Below are positions 33,278 to 41,768 of a stretch of DNA of 64,000 nt, in pieces. Each line of letters begins with the position of its first letter. The first letter of the stretch is position 1. The translations under genes and the position numbers were made by a program. Source of the stretch: Rugosimonospora africana. Lineage in GTDB: Bacteria > Actinomycetota > Actinomycetes > Mycobacteriales > Micromonosporaceae. Location: the NCBI RefSeq assembly GCF_016862975.1, contig NZ_BONZ01000006.1, positions 62,001 to 126,000 on the forward strand. Reading direction: 5' to 3'. The notes below the pieces were generated by a model. That model had not been told where the DNA came from, searched no databases, and was given only the letters and a program-made list of their open reading frames with translations.

Positions 33278-34162
33278 TCAGCGCGTGTACGCGACCGGAC
33301 CCTGGTTGCCCGCCATCTGCTCCAGCCGCGCGATGCGCTGGGCCATCGGCGGGTGGGTCGAGAACAGCTGGGCCAGCCCTTGCTTGCGGAACGGGTTGGC
33401 GATCATCAGGTGGGCGGTGCTGGTCAGCTGGCGCTCGGGCGGCAGCGGCAGAGCCTGAGCCCCCGCGTCGATCTTGCGCAGCGCGCTGGCCAGCGCCAGC
33501 GGGTCCTGGGTCAGCCTGGCGCCGGAGGCGTCCGCCTGGTACTCCCGGCTACGGCTGATGGCCAACTGGATCACGGTCGCGGCCAGCGGACCAAGGATGA
33601 TCATGGCCAACGCGCCGAGGATTCCGCCCTCACGGTCGTCGTCGTCGGAACGACCGAACGGGATGAGCCACGCCAGGTTGGCCAGCATCGTGATGATGCC
33701 GGCGAGCCCGGCGGCCACCGAGGAGATCAGGATGTCCCGGTTGTAGACGTGGGACAACTCGTGACCGATGACGCCACGCAGCTCGCGGGGGTTCAGCATC
33801 CGCATGATGCCCTCGGTGACGCAGACCGCGGCGTGCTCCGGGTTACGACCGGTTGCGAACGCGTTGGGCTGCGCGGTCGGGCTGATGTACAGGCGCGGCA
33901 TCGGCTGCCGTGCGCTGCTGGCCAGCTCGTGGACCATCGCGTACAGCTGCGGGGCCTGGGCCTGGTCGACCGGGCGGGCACCCATCGCACGCAACGCGAT
34001 CTTGTCCGAGTAGAAGTAGGAGACGGCGTTCATCACCAGCGAGATGACGACGGCGATCACAAGGCCGCCGCTCCCGCCGAACAGCCAACCGACCGCGAGA
34101 ATGAGGCCGGTCAACAGGCCCAGGAGGGCCGCGGTCTTGAATCCATTGAAGTGCCGGTGCAC
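33278..34162 (-). CDS. htpX: HtpX-type membrane zinc metalloprotease
   Basis: HtpX is an M48 membrane protease for quality control of membrane proteins. The start chosen is GTG 34160-34162 ([14 protein letters not shown] after the initiator) with AAGGAG upstream, giving 294 residues; a longer reading adds 20 unrelated residues. Two N-terminal spans lie at about 10-50, the zinc motif HELSH at 134-138, two further spans at about 145-200, and the third ligand region [11 protein letters not shown] has Glu207. All catalytic residues are present. Confidence 0.94.
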   Translation of the reverse strand: MHRHFNGFKTAALLGLLTGLILAVGWLFGGSGGLVIAVVISLVMNAVSYFYSDKIALRAMGARPVDQAQAPQLYAMVHELASSARQPMPRLYISPTAQPNAFATGRNPEHAAVCVTEGIMRMLNPRELRGVIGHELSHVYNRDILISSVAAGLAGIITMLANLAWLIPFGRSDDDDREGGILGALAMIILGPLAATVIQLAISRSREYQADASGARLTQDPLALASALRKIDAGAQALPLPPERQLTSTAHLMIANPFRKQGLAQLFSTHPPMAQRIARLEQMAGNQGPVAYTR

Positions 34163-34283
34163 GTTCACTCCTTTTCCGGTTGACCGGTACAACGCGGCCG
34201 CCGGCGGGTGGCCTTCCCGCATTTTGCCGTGAATCCGCTGAAAGGAGCCTGGGAAAGCGCCGGGGATGATCCACTTCCGTTCC

Positions 34284-34334
34284 GACCAGTCTGGCTCGGC
34301 GCCTCTGGCGCCGCGCCACGTCCCAGACCAGTCG
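34284..34334. repeat. Dispersed approx. 50-bp repeat, single copy after nuoN
   Basis: The unit starts gaccagtctggctcggcgc and ends cgtcccagaccagtcg. It matches the copy inside the DUF1003 gene (46646-46696) at 45 of 51 positions. The ends are imperfect inverted repeats (gaccagtctgg against the complement gactggtctgg). It begins 3 nt past the nuoN stop, so it may also act as the 3' hairpin of the nuo transcript. Confidence 0.75.
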
Positions 34335-34336
34335 CT

Positions 34337-35767
34337 TCAGGTGAGAGAGTCGATCACCAACTGCGGCGCAAACCCGACGACCACCGCGACGACGGCGACC
34401 GCGCCCAGAGCGGCCGCAACCGGCCATCCGACCCTGATCCGGGCCGTCTCGTCACCGGTCGCGAACAGCGATCCGACGGCCCGTACGTAGTAGGCCAGCC
34501 CGATCACCGCGTTGACCGCGACGACGATGGCCAGCCAGGCTGCACCGCCGGACAGCAGGGCGCGCACGACGATGACCTTGGCGAACAGCCCGGCCAGACC
34601 GGGCGGCAGGCCAGCCAGGCCGATCATCGAGAGGGTGAACACGCCGGTGACCCAGGGCGCGCGCCGCGCCGCGCCGCGGTAGTCGGCGATCGGGCCGCCG
34701 TCCTGGTCGCCGCGGAGGGCGACGACCGCGCCGAACGCACCGATCTCCAGGATGACGTAGAAGACGGCGTACCCGACGGTGGCGGCCACCGCCGCGGACA
34801 TTGCCGGCGGGGTACGCCCGCGGGACAGCGCCAGCGCGCCCAGCGGCGCCAGGATGTACCCGGCCTGGGCGATCGACGACCAGGCGAGCAGCCGGACCAT
34901 CCGGGTCTGGCGCAAGGCACCGAGGTTGCCCACCAGCATGGTGAGCGTCGCCACCACGGCCAGCGCGGGCCCCACGATGTCCAGGGCCGGTCCCAACGCG
35001 TCCACGGCGACGTACAGGATCGCGATGACGCCACCCAGCTTCGACGCGGTCGACAGGTACGCGGCGACCGGCACCGGTGCGCCGTCGTACGCGGCCGGCG
35101 CCCAGGCGTGCATCGGCACCGCGGCCACCTTGAAGGCAAGCCCGGCGATCACGAGTACCGCCCCGGTCGTCACCATCGGCTGCCGGTGCCCCTGCTGCAG
35201 CGCGCCGGCCAGGACCGTGAAGTGCAGGGCACCGGTCGACGCGTACAGCAGGGCGGCACCGAGCAGGGTCACCGCGGTGGACACGACGCTCACCACGAAG
35301 AACGTGATCGCGCCCTCCGCGCTGGCGACGCTGCGCCGGCGGAAGGCGACCAGCGGGTACAGCGGCAGGGTCAGCGTCTCGACCGCGACGGTCAGGCTGA
35401 TCAGGTCGCGGGTGTACCCGAGGATCACGCCGCCGGTCATCGAGCAGCCCAGCAGGAAGTAGTACTCCCCCAGCGACTGGCTCGGCACGGACAGCGCGAC
35501 GACGACGAGCGTGAGCAGCGCGAACACCACCGCGATCAGGGCCGCCCGGTGGTCGGCGACGTACGAGCAGCCAACCGAGCAGAACGTCCGGCGCACCGGT
35601 CCCCGCCCGACCGCTATCGCCGCCACGGCCGTGGCGACCGTACCCACGGCGGTGGCCGCCGCGACTACTGCCCGCCGGCCCGGTACCAGCAGGTCGGCCA
35701 GGAACGCGAGCAGCGCGGTACCGGCGGCGCAGTACCCCGGCAACAGTGCAACCTGATCGATGCTCAT
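34337..35767 (-). CDS. nuoN: NADH-quinone oxidoreductase subunit N
   Basis: NuoN is an antiporter-like proton-pumping subunit of complex I, 476 residues with about 14 hydrophobic segments. Family motifs include FKVAAVPMHAWAPAAYDGAP and LAWSSIAQAGYIL. It is the last gene of the operon. Its ATG overlaps the stop of micro-ORF 2 (ATGA), and GAGGCGG lies before it as a weaker form of the GAGGAGG seen in the repeat. Confidence 0.95.
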   Translation of the reverse strand: MSIDQVALLPGYCAAGTALLAFLADLLVPGRRAVVAAATAVGTVATAVAAIAVGRGPVRRTFCSVGCSYVADHRAALIAVVFALLTLVVVALSVPSQSLGEYYFLLGCSMTGGVILGYTRDLISLTVAVETLTLPLYPLVAFRRRSVASAEGAITFFVVSVVSTAVTLLGAALLYASTGALHFTVLAGALQQGHRQPMVTTGAVLVIAGLAFKVAAVPMHAWAPAAYDGAPVPVAAYLSTASKLGGVIAILYVAVDALGPALDIVGPALAVVATLTMLVGNLGALRQTRMVRLLAWSSIAQAGYILAPLGALALSRGRTPPAMSAAVAATVGYAVFYVILEIGAFGAVVALRGDQDGGPIADYRGAARRAPWVTGVFTLSMIGLAGLPPGLAGLFAKVIVVRALLSGGAAWLAIVVAVNAVIGLAYYVRAVGSLFATGDETARIRVGWPVAAALGAVAVVAVVVGFAPQLVIDSLT

Positions 35768-35847
35768 CGCACCGCCTCACTGCGTTCGCCGGCACGATGA
35801 GGCATAAAAACGCTGAGCCCCATGATTCGCTCACTCCGCCTGCTCAT
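35764..35847 (-). CDS. Repeat-encoded 27-residue micro-ORF 2
   Basis: This is the second tandem copy, starting MSRRSERIMGLS and ending HRAGERSEAVR. The ATG overlaps the stop of micro-ORF 1 and the TGA overlaps the nuoN ATG (35764-35767). The reading frame is kept between copies although single bases differ, mostly at positions that keep the frame open. Confidence 0.55.
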   Translation of the reverse strand: MSRRSERIMGLSVFMPHRAGERSEAVR

Positions 35848-35927
35848 CGCACCTCCTCACTGCGTTCGCCGGCACGATGAGGCACGAAAGCGCTGAGCCC
35901 CATGATTCGCTCGCTCCGCTCGCTCAT
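35844..35927 (-). CDS. Repeat-encoded 27-residue micro-ORF 1
   Basis: The ATG overlaps the nuoM stop as ATGA (35924-35927), and the TGA overlaps the next micro-ORF as ATGA. The peptide begins MSERSERIMGLS and ends with HRAGERSEEVR. GAGGAGG near its end lies 4 nt before the next start. Whether the peptide is stable is unknown; the arrangement suggests re-initiation through the spacer. Confidence 0.55.
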   Translation of the reverse strand: MSERSERIMGLSAFVPHRAGERSEEVR

Positions 35928-37480
35928 CGCGCCACCAGTTCCATGACCGGGCCGTGCGCCAGCCAGAGCACCACCCCTGGAACCAGCCCGACCGCCAGCG
36001 CGAGCACCACCAGCGGCGCCCAGGACACCACCTCACCGGCCGACAGCGGCGCGCAGGCGCCGGCGAACGCCGGCCCCACCGGGCCGTGACTGACCCGGCG
36101 CAGCAGTCGCAGGAAGTACGCGGCGGCCAACGCACCGCCGAACGCGGCCAGTACGGCCAACACCGTCCACAGTGGACCACCGTGGCGCAGCGCGGCGACC
36201 ACCGCGAACGCCTCACCCCAGAATCCGGCCAGGCCAGGCAGCCCGAGCGAGGCGATCGCCGCGTAACCGAGCAGGCCGGCCAGGCGCGGCATCCGTTCGC
36301 GCAGGCCACCGAGCTGGGTCATCTCGCCGGTGTGCGCCCGGTCCTTGATCGCGCCGACCAGGAAGAACAGCAGGCCGGTGATGATGCCGTGGGCGATGTT
36401 CCCGATCAGCGCGGCCTGGATCCCGGTGGCGTTCAGGGTGGCGATGCCGAGCAGTACGAAGCCCATGTGCCCGACGCTGGAGTACGCGATGAGTCGCTTG
36501 AGTTCGGTCTGCGCCAGGCAGACCAACCCACCGACGAGGATCGCGGCCACGGCGAGCACGCCGAGCACCGGCGCCACCCGGCGGGCGCCGTCGGGCAGCA
36601 CCCCGACGGCGATCCGCAGCAGCCCGTACGTGCCCATCTTCAGCAGTACGCCGGCCAGGATCACCGAGCCGACCGTCGGCGCCTCGGTATGCGCGTCGGG
36701 CAACCAGGTGTGCAGCGGCCACAGTGGACTCTTCACCGCGAACGCGAGGGCCAGCAGCACGAACGCGGCCAGTTGCAACCCGCTGGACAACCCGGCGCCG
36801 TGAGCGGCCGACAGCTTCACCAGGTCGGCCGTGCCCGCGCGGGTCACCACGAGGAACACCCCGACCAGCAGCAGCACCGACCCGGCCAGCGTGTAGAGCA
36901 CGAACTTCCGGGCGGCGTGTCGCCGGCCCGGCCCGCCCCAACCCGCGATGACCGCGTACATGGGCAGCAGGACGATCTCGAAGAACACGAAGAACAGCAC
37001 CAGGTCGAGGGCGAGGAACACGCCCAGGATGCCGACCTCGATGACCAGCAGCAGCGCCGCGAGCAGGCGACCCGCAATATATGGAGGTGGTGTGCTTCGG
37101 GGTTGTGCCCCTGGGCTCACCACCTCCACAGCTGGAACCGCCCACAGTGTATAGATACAACAGATAAGGGTCAGCAGGGCGGTCAGGACTACTAACGGGT
37201 AGGAAATGCCGTCCACGCCGATGTGGAAGCGAAGGTCCAGGCCGGGCGCCCAACGCAGGTCCACCTGATGCCAGGGCACGATGCGGCTTCGCGGCACGGT
37301 GGGCATCGGCGGGATCGTCCGATGGAAGAGGGCGAGGCTGGCGAGGAACGCGAGCGCCGCGGCCACGGTGGCCACCAGCCGGCCCAGCCGGTCGGCTCGG
37401 GCCGGCACGAGCGCAGCGCCGGCCGCGCCCAGCGCTGGGGCCGCGAGCGTCACCACCAGGAATACTTCTCCGGCCGTCAT
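35924..37480 (-). CDS. nuoM: NADH-quinone oxidoreductase subunit M
   Basis: NuoM is an antiporter-like subunit of complex I. The ATG at 37478-37480 (MTAGEVFLVVTLAAPA) overlaps the nuoL stop by ATGA and gives 518 residues. Motifs include KSPLWPLHTWLPDAHTEAP and ELKRLIAYSSVGHMGFVLLG. Residues about 115-137 form an unusual loop (VEVVSPGAQPRSTPPPYIA) encoded by a palindromic insertion (37082-37128). An upstream ATG adding 31 residues is rejected. Confidence 0.95.
   Translation of the reverse strand: MTAGEVFLVVTLAAPALGAAGAALVPARADRLGRLVATVAAALAFLASLALFHRTIPPMPTVPRSRIVPWHQVDLRWAPGLDLRFHIGVDGISYPLVVLTALLTLICCIYTLWAVPAVEVVSPGAQPRSTPPPYIAGRLLAALLLVIEVGILGVFLALDLVLFFVFFEIVLLPMYAVIAGWGGPGRRHAARKFVLYTLAGSVLLLVGVFLVVTRAGTADLVKLSAAHGAGLSSGLQLAAFVLLALAFAVKSPLWPLHTWLPDAHTEAPTVGSVILAGVLLKMGTYGLLRIAVGVLPDGARRVAPVLGVLAVAAILVGGLVCLAQTELKRLIAYSSVGHMGFVLLGIATLNATGIQAALIGNIAHGIITGLLFFLVGAIKDRAHTGEMTQLGGLRERMPRLAGLLGYAAIASLGLPGLAGFWGEAFAVVAALRHGGPLWTVLAVLAAFGGALAAAYFLRLLRRVSHGPVGPAFAGACAPLSAGEVVSWAPLVVLALAVGLVPGVVLWLAHGPVMELVAR
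37082..37128 (-). repeat. Palindromic insertion inside nuoM
   Basis: Eleven-bp perfect arms (37082-37092 tggaggtggtg with 37118-37128) enclose an inner gggg/cccc stem (37099-37102 with 37108-37111). It codes for residues about 118-134 of NuoM, between two membrane spans, and stays in frame. It looks like a small palindromic element tolerated in a loop. No second copy is seen in the window. Confidence 0.65.
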
Positions 37481-39321
37481 CGCGCACCCACCACGAGTAC
37501 CGCGGCCAGCCCGATCAGCAGTGCCCCGCCGAGCACCGTCGCGGCTGCCCGCGGCAGCGCGGCTCGGTGCCACCGGCCGATCGTCTCGCCCAGGTCGACC
37601 GCGCGCCGCCCGGTCGACTCCACCGTGCCGTCCACAATGGACTCATCCGCGCGGCGGACGGCCGCGGCGAGCCGCCGTACCGGGCGGACGACGGCCGCAT
37701 TCTGCACCTCGTCCAGGTAGAACGCGCCCGCGAACACCGGTGCCGCCCGGCCCAGGGCCAGCGCGGGGTCGGCGGCCGGGTCCCGACGCCACAGCGCCCA
37801 GGCGAGCAGCACCCCGACCACGAGGCAGGCCAGCGGGGGGACCGTGGCGGCGTCGAGGTGAACGAGTTCGGCGGCACCCAGCCGGTGCGCGAACCCGGAC
37901 GCCAAGCCGGCGAGACCGAGCAGGACCGTCGGGACCGCGAGCAGCACGATCGGTACGAGCATCACCGGGCCGGCCTCGTGCGGATGGGCGTCGCCGCGGG
38001 CCGGCCCGAAGAACGTACGCAGCCACAGCCTGGTCGCGTACCACGCGGTGACCAGCGCGGTGATGAGCGCGGCGAGCCAGACCAGCAGGCCGACCCAGCC
38101 CGCGGCCGGGCCGCGTTCGCGGGCCTCGAAGGCCACCGCCACCACCGCGTCCTTGCTCCAGAACCCGGCGAATGGGGGTACCCCGGCCAGTGCCGCAAGC
38201 CCGACCGTGAAGCACCAGAACGTCACCGGCAGCGCCCGGCGCAGTCCGCCCATCAGCGCCATCGAGTTGCCGCCCACCGCGTGGATCACGCAGCCGGCGG
38301 CCAGGAACAGCAGCGCCTTGAAGGCGGCGTGGGTCAGCAGGTGGAACAGCGCGTCCGGTGCGGCGCCGACGGCCAGCGCGCCGGCCATGTATCCGATCTG
38401 GGACACGGTCGACCAGGCCAGTACCCGCTTGATGTCGTCCTGGGCGGTCGCCGCCAGGGCACCGAGCAGCATGGTGACCGAAGCCATCACGCCGAGTACG
38501 GCCAGGGTGGCGGGTGCGCCGAGGAACAGCGGGTACAGCCTGGTCACGACGTAGATGCCGGCCGCCACCATGGTGGCGGCGTGGATGAGCGCGGAGATCG
38601 GGGTCGGGCCGGCCATCGCGTCGGGCAGCCAGGTGTGCAGCGGGAACTGTGCACTCTTGCCGGCCACGCCGGCCAGGAGCAGCAATGTCGCGAGGGTGAG
38701 CCGGGCCGGCGAGTAGTGCGCGGCGAGCACGTCGGCGATCCGGAACGATCCGGCGGACAGGCCGAGCAGCGCGATGCCGATCAGGAAGCCGACGTCGCCG
38801 ACGCGGGTGACCAGGAACGCCTTGACCGCGGCGCCGGGCGCCTCCGGGAGCGTGCGGTCGTGGCCGATCAGCAGGTACGAGCAGATGCCCATGACCTCCC
38901 AGCCGACCAGCAGTGCGATCAGGTCGCCGGAGACCACGACGAGCAGCATGGCGGCGGTGAACAGGGACACCTGGGCGGCGTACGGGGCGTACCTGTCGTC
39001 GTCGTTCAGGTACGCCACCGAGTACACCTGGACGGCCAGCGCGACGACGCCGACCGCGACGGCGACCAGCGCGGCGGCGCCATCCACCCGTACCGACAGG
39101 GTCACCGGCAACTGGCCGAAGTCGGCGATCCGGTACCCGCCGGCAATCCGTCCATTGTGGACGGCCAGTGCGACGGCGAGCCCGAGCGCCACCGCCGCGC
39201 CACCGATCCCGAGGGCGATCGCGGCGGTACGCGCCCGACCACCGGCCCGTACCGGCAGCAGCAGGCCGAGCAGCGCGGCCAGGAACGGTACGGCCGGCAA
39301 CGCGCCGGCCGCCGCCGTCAC
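37477..39321 (-). CDS. nuoL: NADH-quinone oxidoreductase subunit L
   Basis: NuoL is the distal antiporter-like subunit with the long lateral helix, 614 residues. Motifs include GKSAQFPLHTWLPDAMAGPT with ALIHAATMVAAG and the DIKRVLAWSTVSQIGYM segment. It overlaps nuoK (39318-39321) and nuoM (37477-37480) by ATGA. The length is near the lower end of the family. Confidence 0.95.
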   Translation of the reverse strand: MTAAAGALPAVPFLAALLGLLLPVRAGGRARTAAIALGIGGAAVALGLAVALAVHNGRIAGGYRIADFGQLPVTLSVRVDGAAALVAVAVGVVALAVQVYSVAYLNDDDRYAPYAAQVSLFTAAMLLVVVSGDLIALLVGWEVMGICSYLLIGHDRTLPEAPGAAVKAFLVTRVGDVGFLIGIALLGLSAGSFRIADVLAAHYSPARLTLATLLLLAGVAGKSAQFPLHTWLPDAMAGPTPISALIHAATMVAAGIYVVTRLYPLFLGAPATLAVLGVMASVTMLLGALAATAQDDIKRVLAWSTVSQIGYMAGALAVGAAPDALFHLLTHAAFKALLFLAAGCVIHAVGGNSMALMGGLRRALPVTFWCFTVGLAALAGVPPFAGFWSKDAVVAVAFEARERGPAAGWVGLLVWLAALITALVTAWYATRLWLRTFFGPARGDAHPHEAGPVMLVPIVLLAVPTVLLGLAGLASGFAHRLGAAELVHLDAATVPPLACLVVGVLLAWALWRRDPAADPALALGRAAPVFAGAFYLDEVQNAAVVRPVRRLAAAVRRADESIVDGTVESTGRRAVDLGETIGRWHRAALPRAAATVLGGALLIGLAAVLVVGAR

Positions 39322-39704
39322 AGGTCCACCTCGTCCCGTACCGGCAGGGTCGCACCGGAGGGGCGGCGTTGCACCGGGATGCCGTCGGTCACCGGCGCCC
39401 GTTCGGACAGCGGGATCCGGTCGACCGCGACGCTGGCCCGCAACCGGTACAGCGCGAGGATCAGAGCGAGCCCCACGCCCACCTCGGCAGCCGCGAGCAC
39501 GATGACGAACAGGGCGAACACCTGCCCGCTCGCCGGCAACTCGGCCCGTACGGTCGCGTCCGAGGTGATCAGGATCAGGTTCACCGCGTTGAGCATCAGC
39601 TCGACGGACATCAGCAGCAGTACGGCGTTGCGGCGCACCAGGACGCCGTACACGCCGAGGCCGAACAGCGCTGCCGCGGTGAGGTACGGGATGACCGGGT
39701 GCAT
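39318..39704 (-). CDS. nuoK: NADH-quinone oxidoreductase subunit K
   Basis: NuoK has three spans with the conserved membrane glutamates (MSVELMLNAVNL and AAAEVGVGLAL). From ATG 39702-39704 (MHPVIPYLTAAALFG) it has 128 residues, about 28 longer than usual because of a polar C-terminal extension that overlaps into the nuoL start. The start shares one base with the nuoJ stop (TGATG). Confidence 0.94.
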   Translation of the reverse strand: MHPVIPYLTAAALFGLGVYGVLVRRNAVLLLMSVELMLNAVNLILITSDATVRAELPASGQVFALFVIVLAAAEVGVGLALILALYRLRASVAVDRIPLSERAPVTDGIPVQRRPSGATLPVRDEVDL

Positions 39705-40216
39705 CAGCGGCTCCCGGAATCGTCGCCGGGAGCCGGGCGGGACACCACGATCGCGCCGATCAGGGCGGCCAGCAGGAGCACCGACAGCACCTCGAACGGC
39801 AGCACCCAGTGCCGGAACACCTCGCCGCCGAGCAGTTGCGCCGAGCCGACCGCGGGCGCGTCGACCTTCTGCCACCGGTACCCGTCAAGCAGCAGCGCGC
39901 CCAGACCGAGCGCCGCGCCGCCACCGACCAGCAGCCCGGTCCAGCCCGGCCGGTCCAGGTCGGAACTGGCCCCGATCGGCGCCCGGGTCAGCATCACCGC
40001 GAACAGCAGCAGTACCACGACGGCGCCGACGTACAGCAGCACCTGAACCCAGGCCACGAGTTCGGCCGCGAGTACCAGATAGGCGCCGGCGACCGCGCCC
40101 AGCGTCACCACCAGCCAGAGCCCGGCCCGGACCAGATGGCTGGTGATCACCACCCGCCAGCCGGCACCGACCGCGATCGCGCCGAGCGCGAGCAGAAGTA
40201 CGTCCGCAGCTGTCAT
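39704..40216 (-). CDS. nuoJ: NADH-quinone oxidoreductase subunit J
   Basis: NuoJ is a complex I membrane subunit of 170 residues from ATG 40214-40216 (MTAADVLLLALGAIAVGAG). It has five hydrophobic segments and the conserved YVGAVVVLLLFAVML segment of transmembrane helix 3. The reading upstream of this ATG belongs to shadow frames of nuoI and is discarded. Confidence 0.93.
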   Translation of the reverse strand: MTAADVLLLALGAIAVGAGWRVVITSHLVRAGLWLVVTLGAVAGAYLVLAAELVAWVQVLLYVGAVVVLLLFAVMLTRAPIGASSDLDRPGWTGLLVGGGAALGLGALLLDGYRWQKVDAPAVGSAQLLGGEVFRHWVLPFEVLSVLLLAALIGAIVVSRPAPGDDSGSR

Positions 40217-40274
40217 GAACCATCTCGCATGGCTCGCTCCGGTGGCTTGTCGGGCGGCCTCGCGGGCCGTTGGC

Positions 40275-40793
40275 CTATCGAGCGGCCCGGCGGGCCGCGG
40301 TGCTCTCCTCCTTCGCCGGCTCCCCCATCGGGTCGTGGGCGGGCGGCGGTGGCACCGTCCACATCCACTCCCGCAGCCGGTCCTTTTCGTGCAGCAGGTC
40401 GCGGATGTCGTACTCCGCGTATTCGAACTCGGGTGACCAGTACAGGGCGTCGAACGGACACGCCTCGATGCAGATGCCGCAGTACATGCACAGGGAGAAG
40501 TCGATGGCGAACCGGTCCAGCACATTGCGCTGGCGCGCCCGGGCGGCGCCCGGCACCACCACCTCCTCCTTGTGGGAGTCGATGTAGATGCACCAGTCCG
40601 GGCACTCCCGGGCACAGAGCATGCAGACCGTGCAGTTCTCCTCGAAAAGGGCGATCACCCCGCGCGAGCGGGGCGGCAGGTCGGGCTCCACGTCGGGGTA
40701 CTGCCGGGTGTGCGCCCGGTGGGCCATGGTCTTGGCGGTCACCGCCAGACCCTTCACCAGGCCCTTCCCCGGGATGCCATCCATAGCGCTCAT
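40275..40793 (-). CDS. nuoI: NADH-quinone oxidoreductase subunit I
   Basis: NuoI carries iron-sulphur clusters N6a and N6b. The protein has 172 residues with two 4Fe-4S motifs, [12 protein letters not shown] and [12 protein letters not shown]. The C-terminus is acidic/basic mixed ([15 protein letters not shown]). The first start is ATG 40791-40793; ATG at residue 4 is an alternative. It lies between nuoH and nuoJ. Confidence 0.95.
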   Translation of the reverse strand: MSAMDGIPGKGLVKGLAVTAKTMAHRAHTRQYPDVEPDLPPRSRGVIALFEENCTVCMLCARECPDWCIYIDSHKEEVVVPGAARARQRNVLDRFAIDFSLCMYCGICIEACPFDALYWSPEFEYAEYDIRDLLHEKDRLREWMWTVPPPPAHDPMGEPAKEESTAARRAAR

Positions 40794-40812
40794 CCTTCCC
40801 CGTCGGGCCCGC

Positions 40813-41766
40813 TCACGCGAGCACCCGTACCGCCGCGGTCAGCACCAGCTGGCCGAGAGACACCGGTACCAGCACCAGCCAGCACAGCCGCTGCAGCTGA
40901 TCCTCGCGCAGCCTCGGGTACGAGACCCGGACCCAGATCACCACAAAACTGACCGCGAACGTCTTCACCAGTGTCCACAGCCAGCCCAACTGGCCGTCGA
41001 GCGGGCCCTTCCAGCCGCCCAGGAACAGCACCGCGGTCAGCGCCGAGATGACCACGATGCCCACGTACTCGGCGAGCAGGAAGAACGCGAAGCGCAGCCC
41101 GGTGTACTCGGTCATGTACCCGAAGACCAGCTCGGAGTCGGCGATCGGCATGTCGAACGGCGGCCGGCGGATCTCCGCCAGCCCGGCCACGAAGAACACC
41201 AGCATCGCGGGCAGCTGCCAGAGCAGCCACCAGGGCCGCCAGGCCGCGACGATGCCGGGCAGGCTCAACGTGCCGGCCGCCATCGCCACGCTCGCCGCGG
41301 CCAGCACGAACGGCAGCTCGTACCCGAGCAGCTGCGCGGCCGCGCGCAGGCCGCCGAGCAGCGAGTACTTGTTGGCGCTGGACCAGGCCGCCATCAGTAC
41401 CGCGACCACCCCCACGCCGACGACCGCGAGCACCACGAACAGGCCGATGTCGATCGGCTGGCCGACCAGCCAGTCGCGCGGACCGAGCGGGATGAACAGC
41501 AGCGCGACCAGGTACGGCACGAGCGCGATCACCGGCGCGATCCGGAACACCGGCCGGTCGGCGTCGGCCGGGGTCACGTCCTCCTTCTGGACGAACTTCA
41601 CCCCGTCGGCGATCAACTGTGCCCAGCCGTGGAACGCTCCGGCGTACATCGGCCCGAGCCGGCCCTGCATGTGCGCCATCACCTTGTGCTCGGCCTGACC
41701 CACCAGCAACGGCAGGGTGAGAAACGCGACCACCACGCCGAGCACCCGGATGATGACCTCGATCAC
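40813..41766 (-). CDS. nuoH: NADH-quinone oxidoreductase subunit H
   Basis: NuoH forms the quinone-chamber roof and joins the peripheral and membrane arms. The protein has 317 residues with eight or more spans. Typical segments are [38 protein letters not shown], and [11 protein letters not shown] with [19 protein letters not shown]. It is 2 nt from nuoC. Confidence 0.95.
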   Translation of the reverse strand: MIEVIIRVLGVVVAFLTLPLLVGQAEHKVMAHMQGRLGPMYAGAFHGWAQLIADGVKFVQKEDVTPADADRPVFRIAPVIALVPYLVALLFIPLGPRDWLVGQPIDIGLFVVLAVVGVGVVAVLMAAWSSANKYSLLGGLRAAAQLLGYELPFVLAAASVAMAAGTLSLPGIVAAWRPWWLLWQLPAMLVFFVAGLAEIRRPPFDMPIADSELVFGYMTEYTGLRFAFFLLAEYVGIVVISALTAVLFLGGWKGPLDGQLGWLWTLVKTFAVSFVVIWVRVSYPRLREDQLQRLCWLVLVPVSLGQLVLTAAVRVLA

Positions 41767-41768
41767 GG

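Larger units (their letters stand above)
35761..35933 (-). repeat. 80-bp tandem repeat carrying its own start/stop junctions
   Basis: Unit A (35761-35840) and unit B (35841-35920) are about 90% identical, and a third copy begins at 35921 and ends inside the nuoM stop region. On the minus strand each unit contains, in order, ATGAGC, a GAATCATGGGGCTCAGC core, a CATCGTGCCGGCGAACGC core and a GTGAGG(A/C)GGTGCG ribosome-site-like end leading into the next ATGAGC. The repeat occupies the whole nuoM-nuoN spacer. Confidence 0.9.

Noticed and set aside
37567-40146. Plus-strand frame of about 860 codons opposite nuoL/K/J
   Set aside because: Shadow frame with Arg/Gln/His-rich composition; real complex I genes occupy the other strand.
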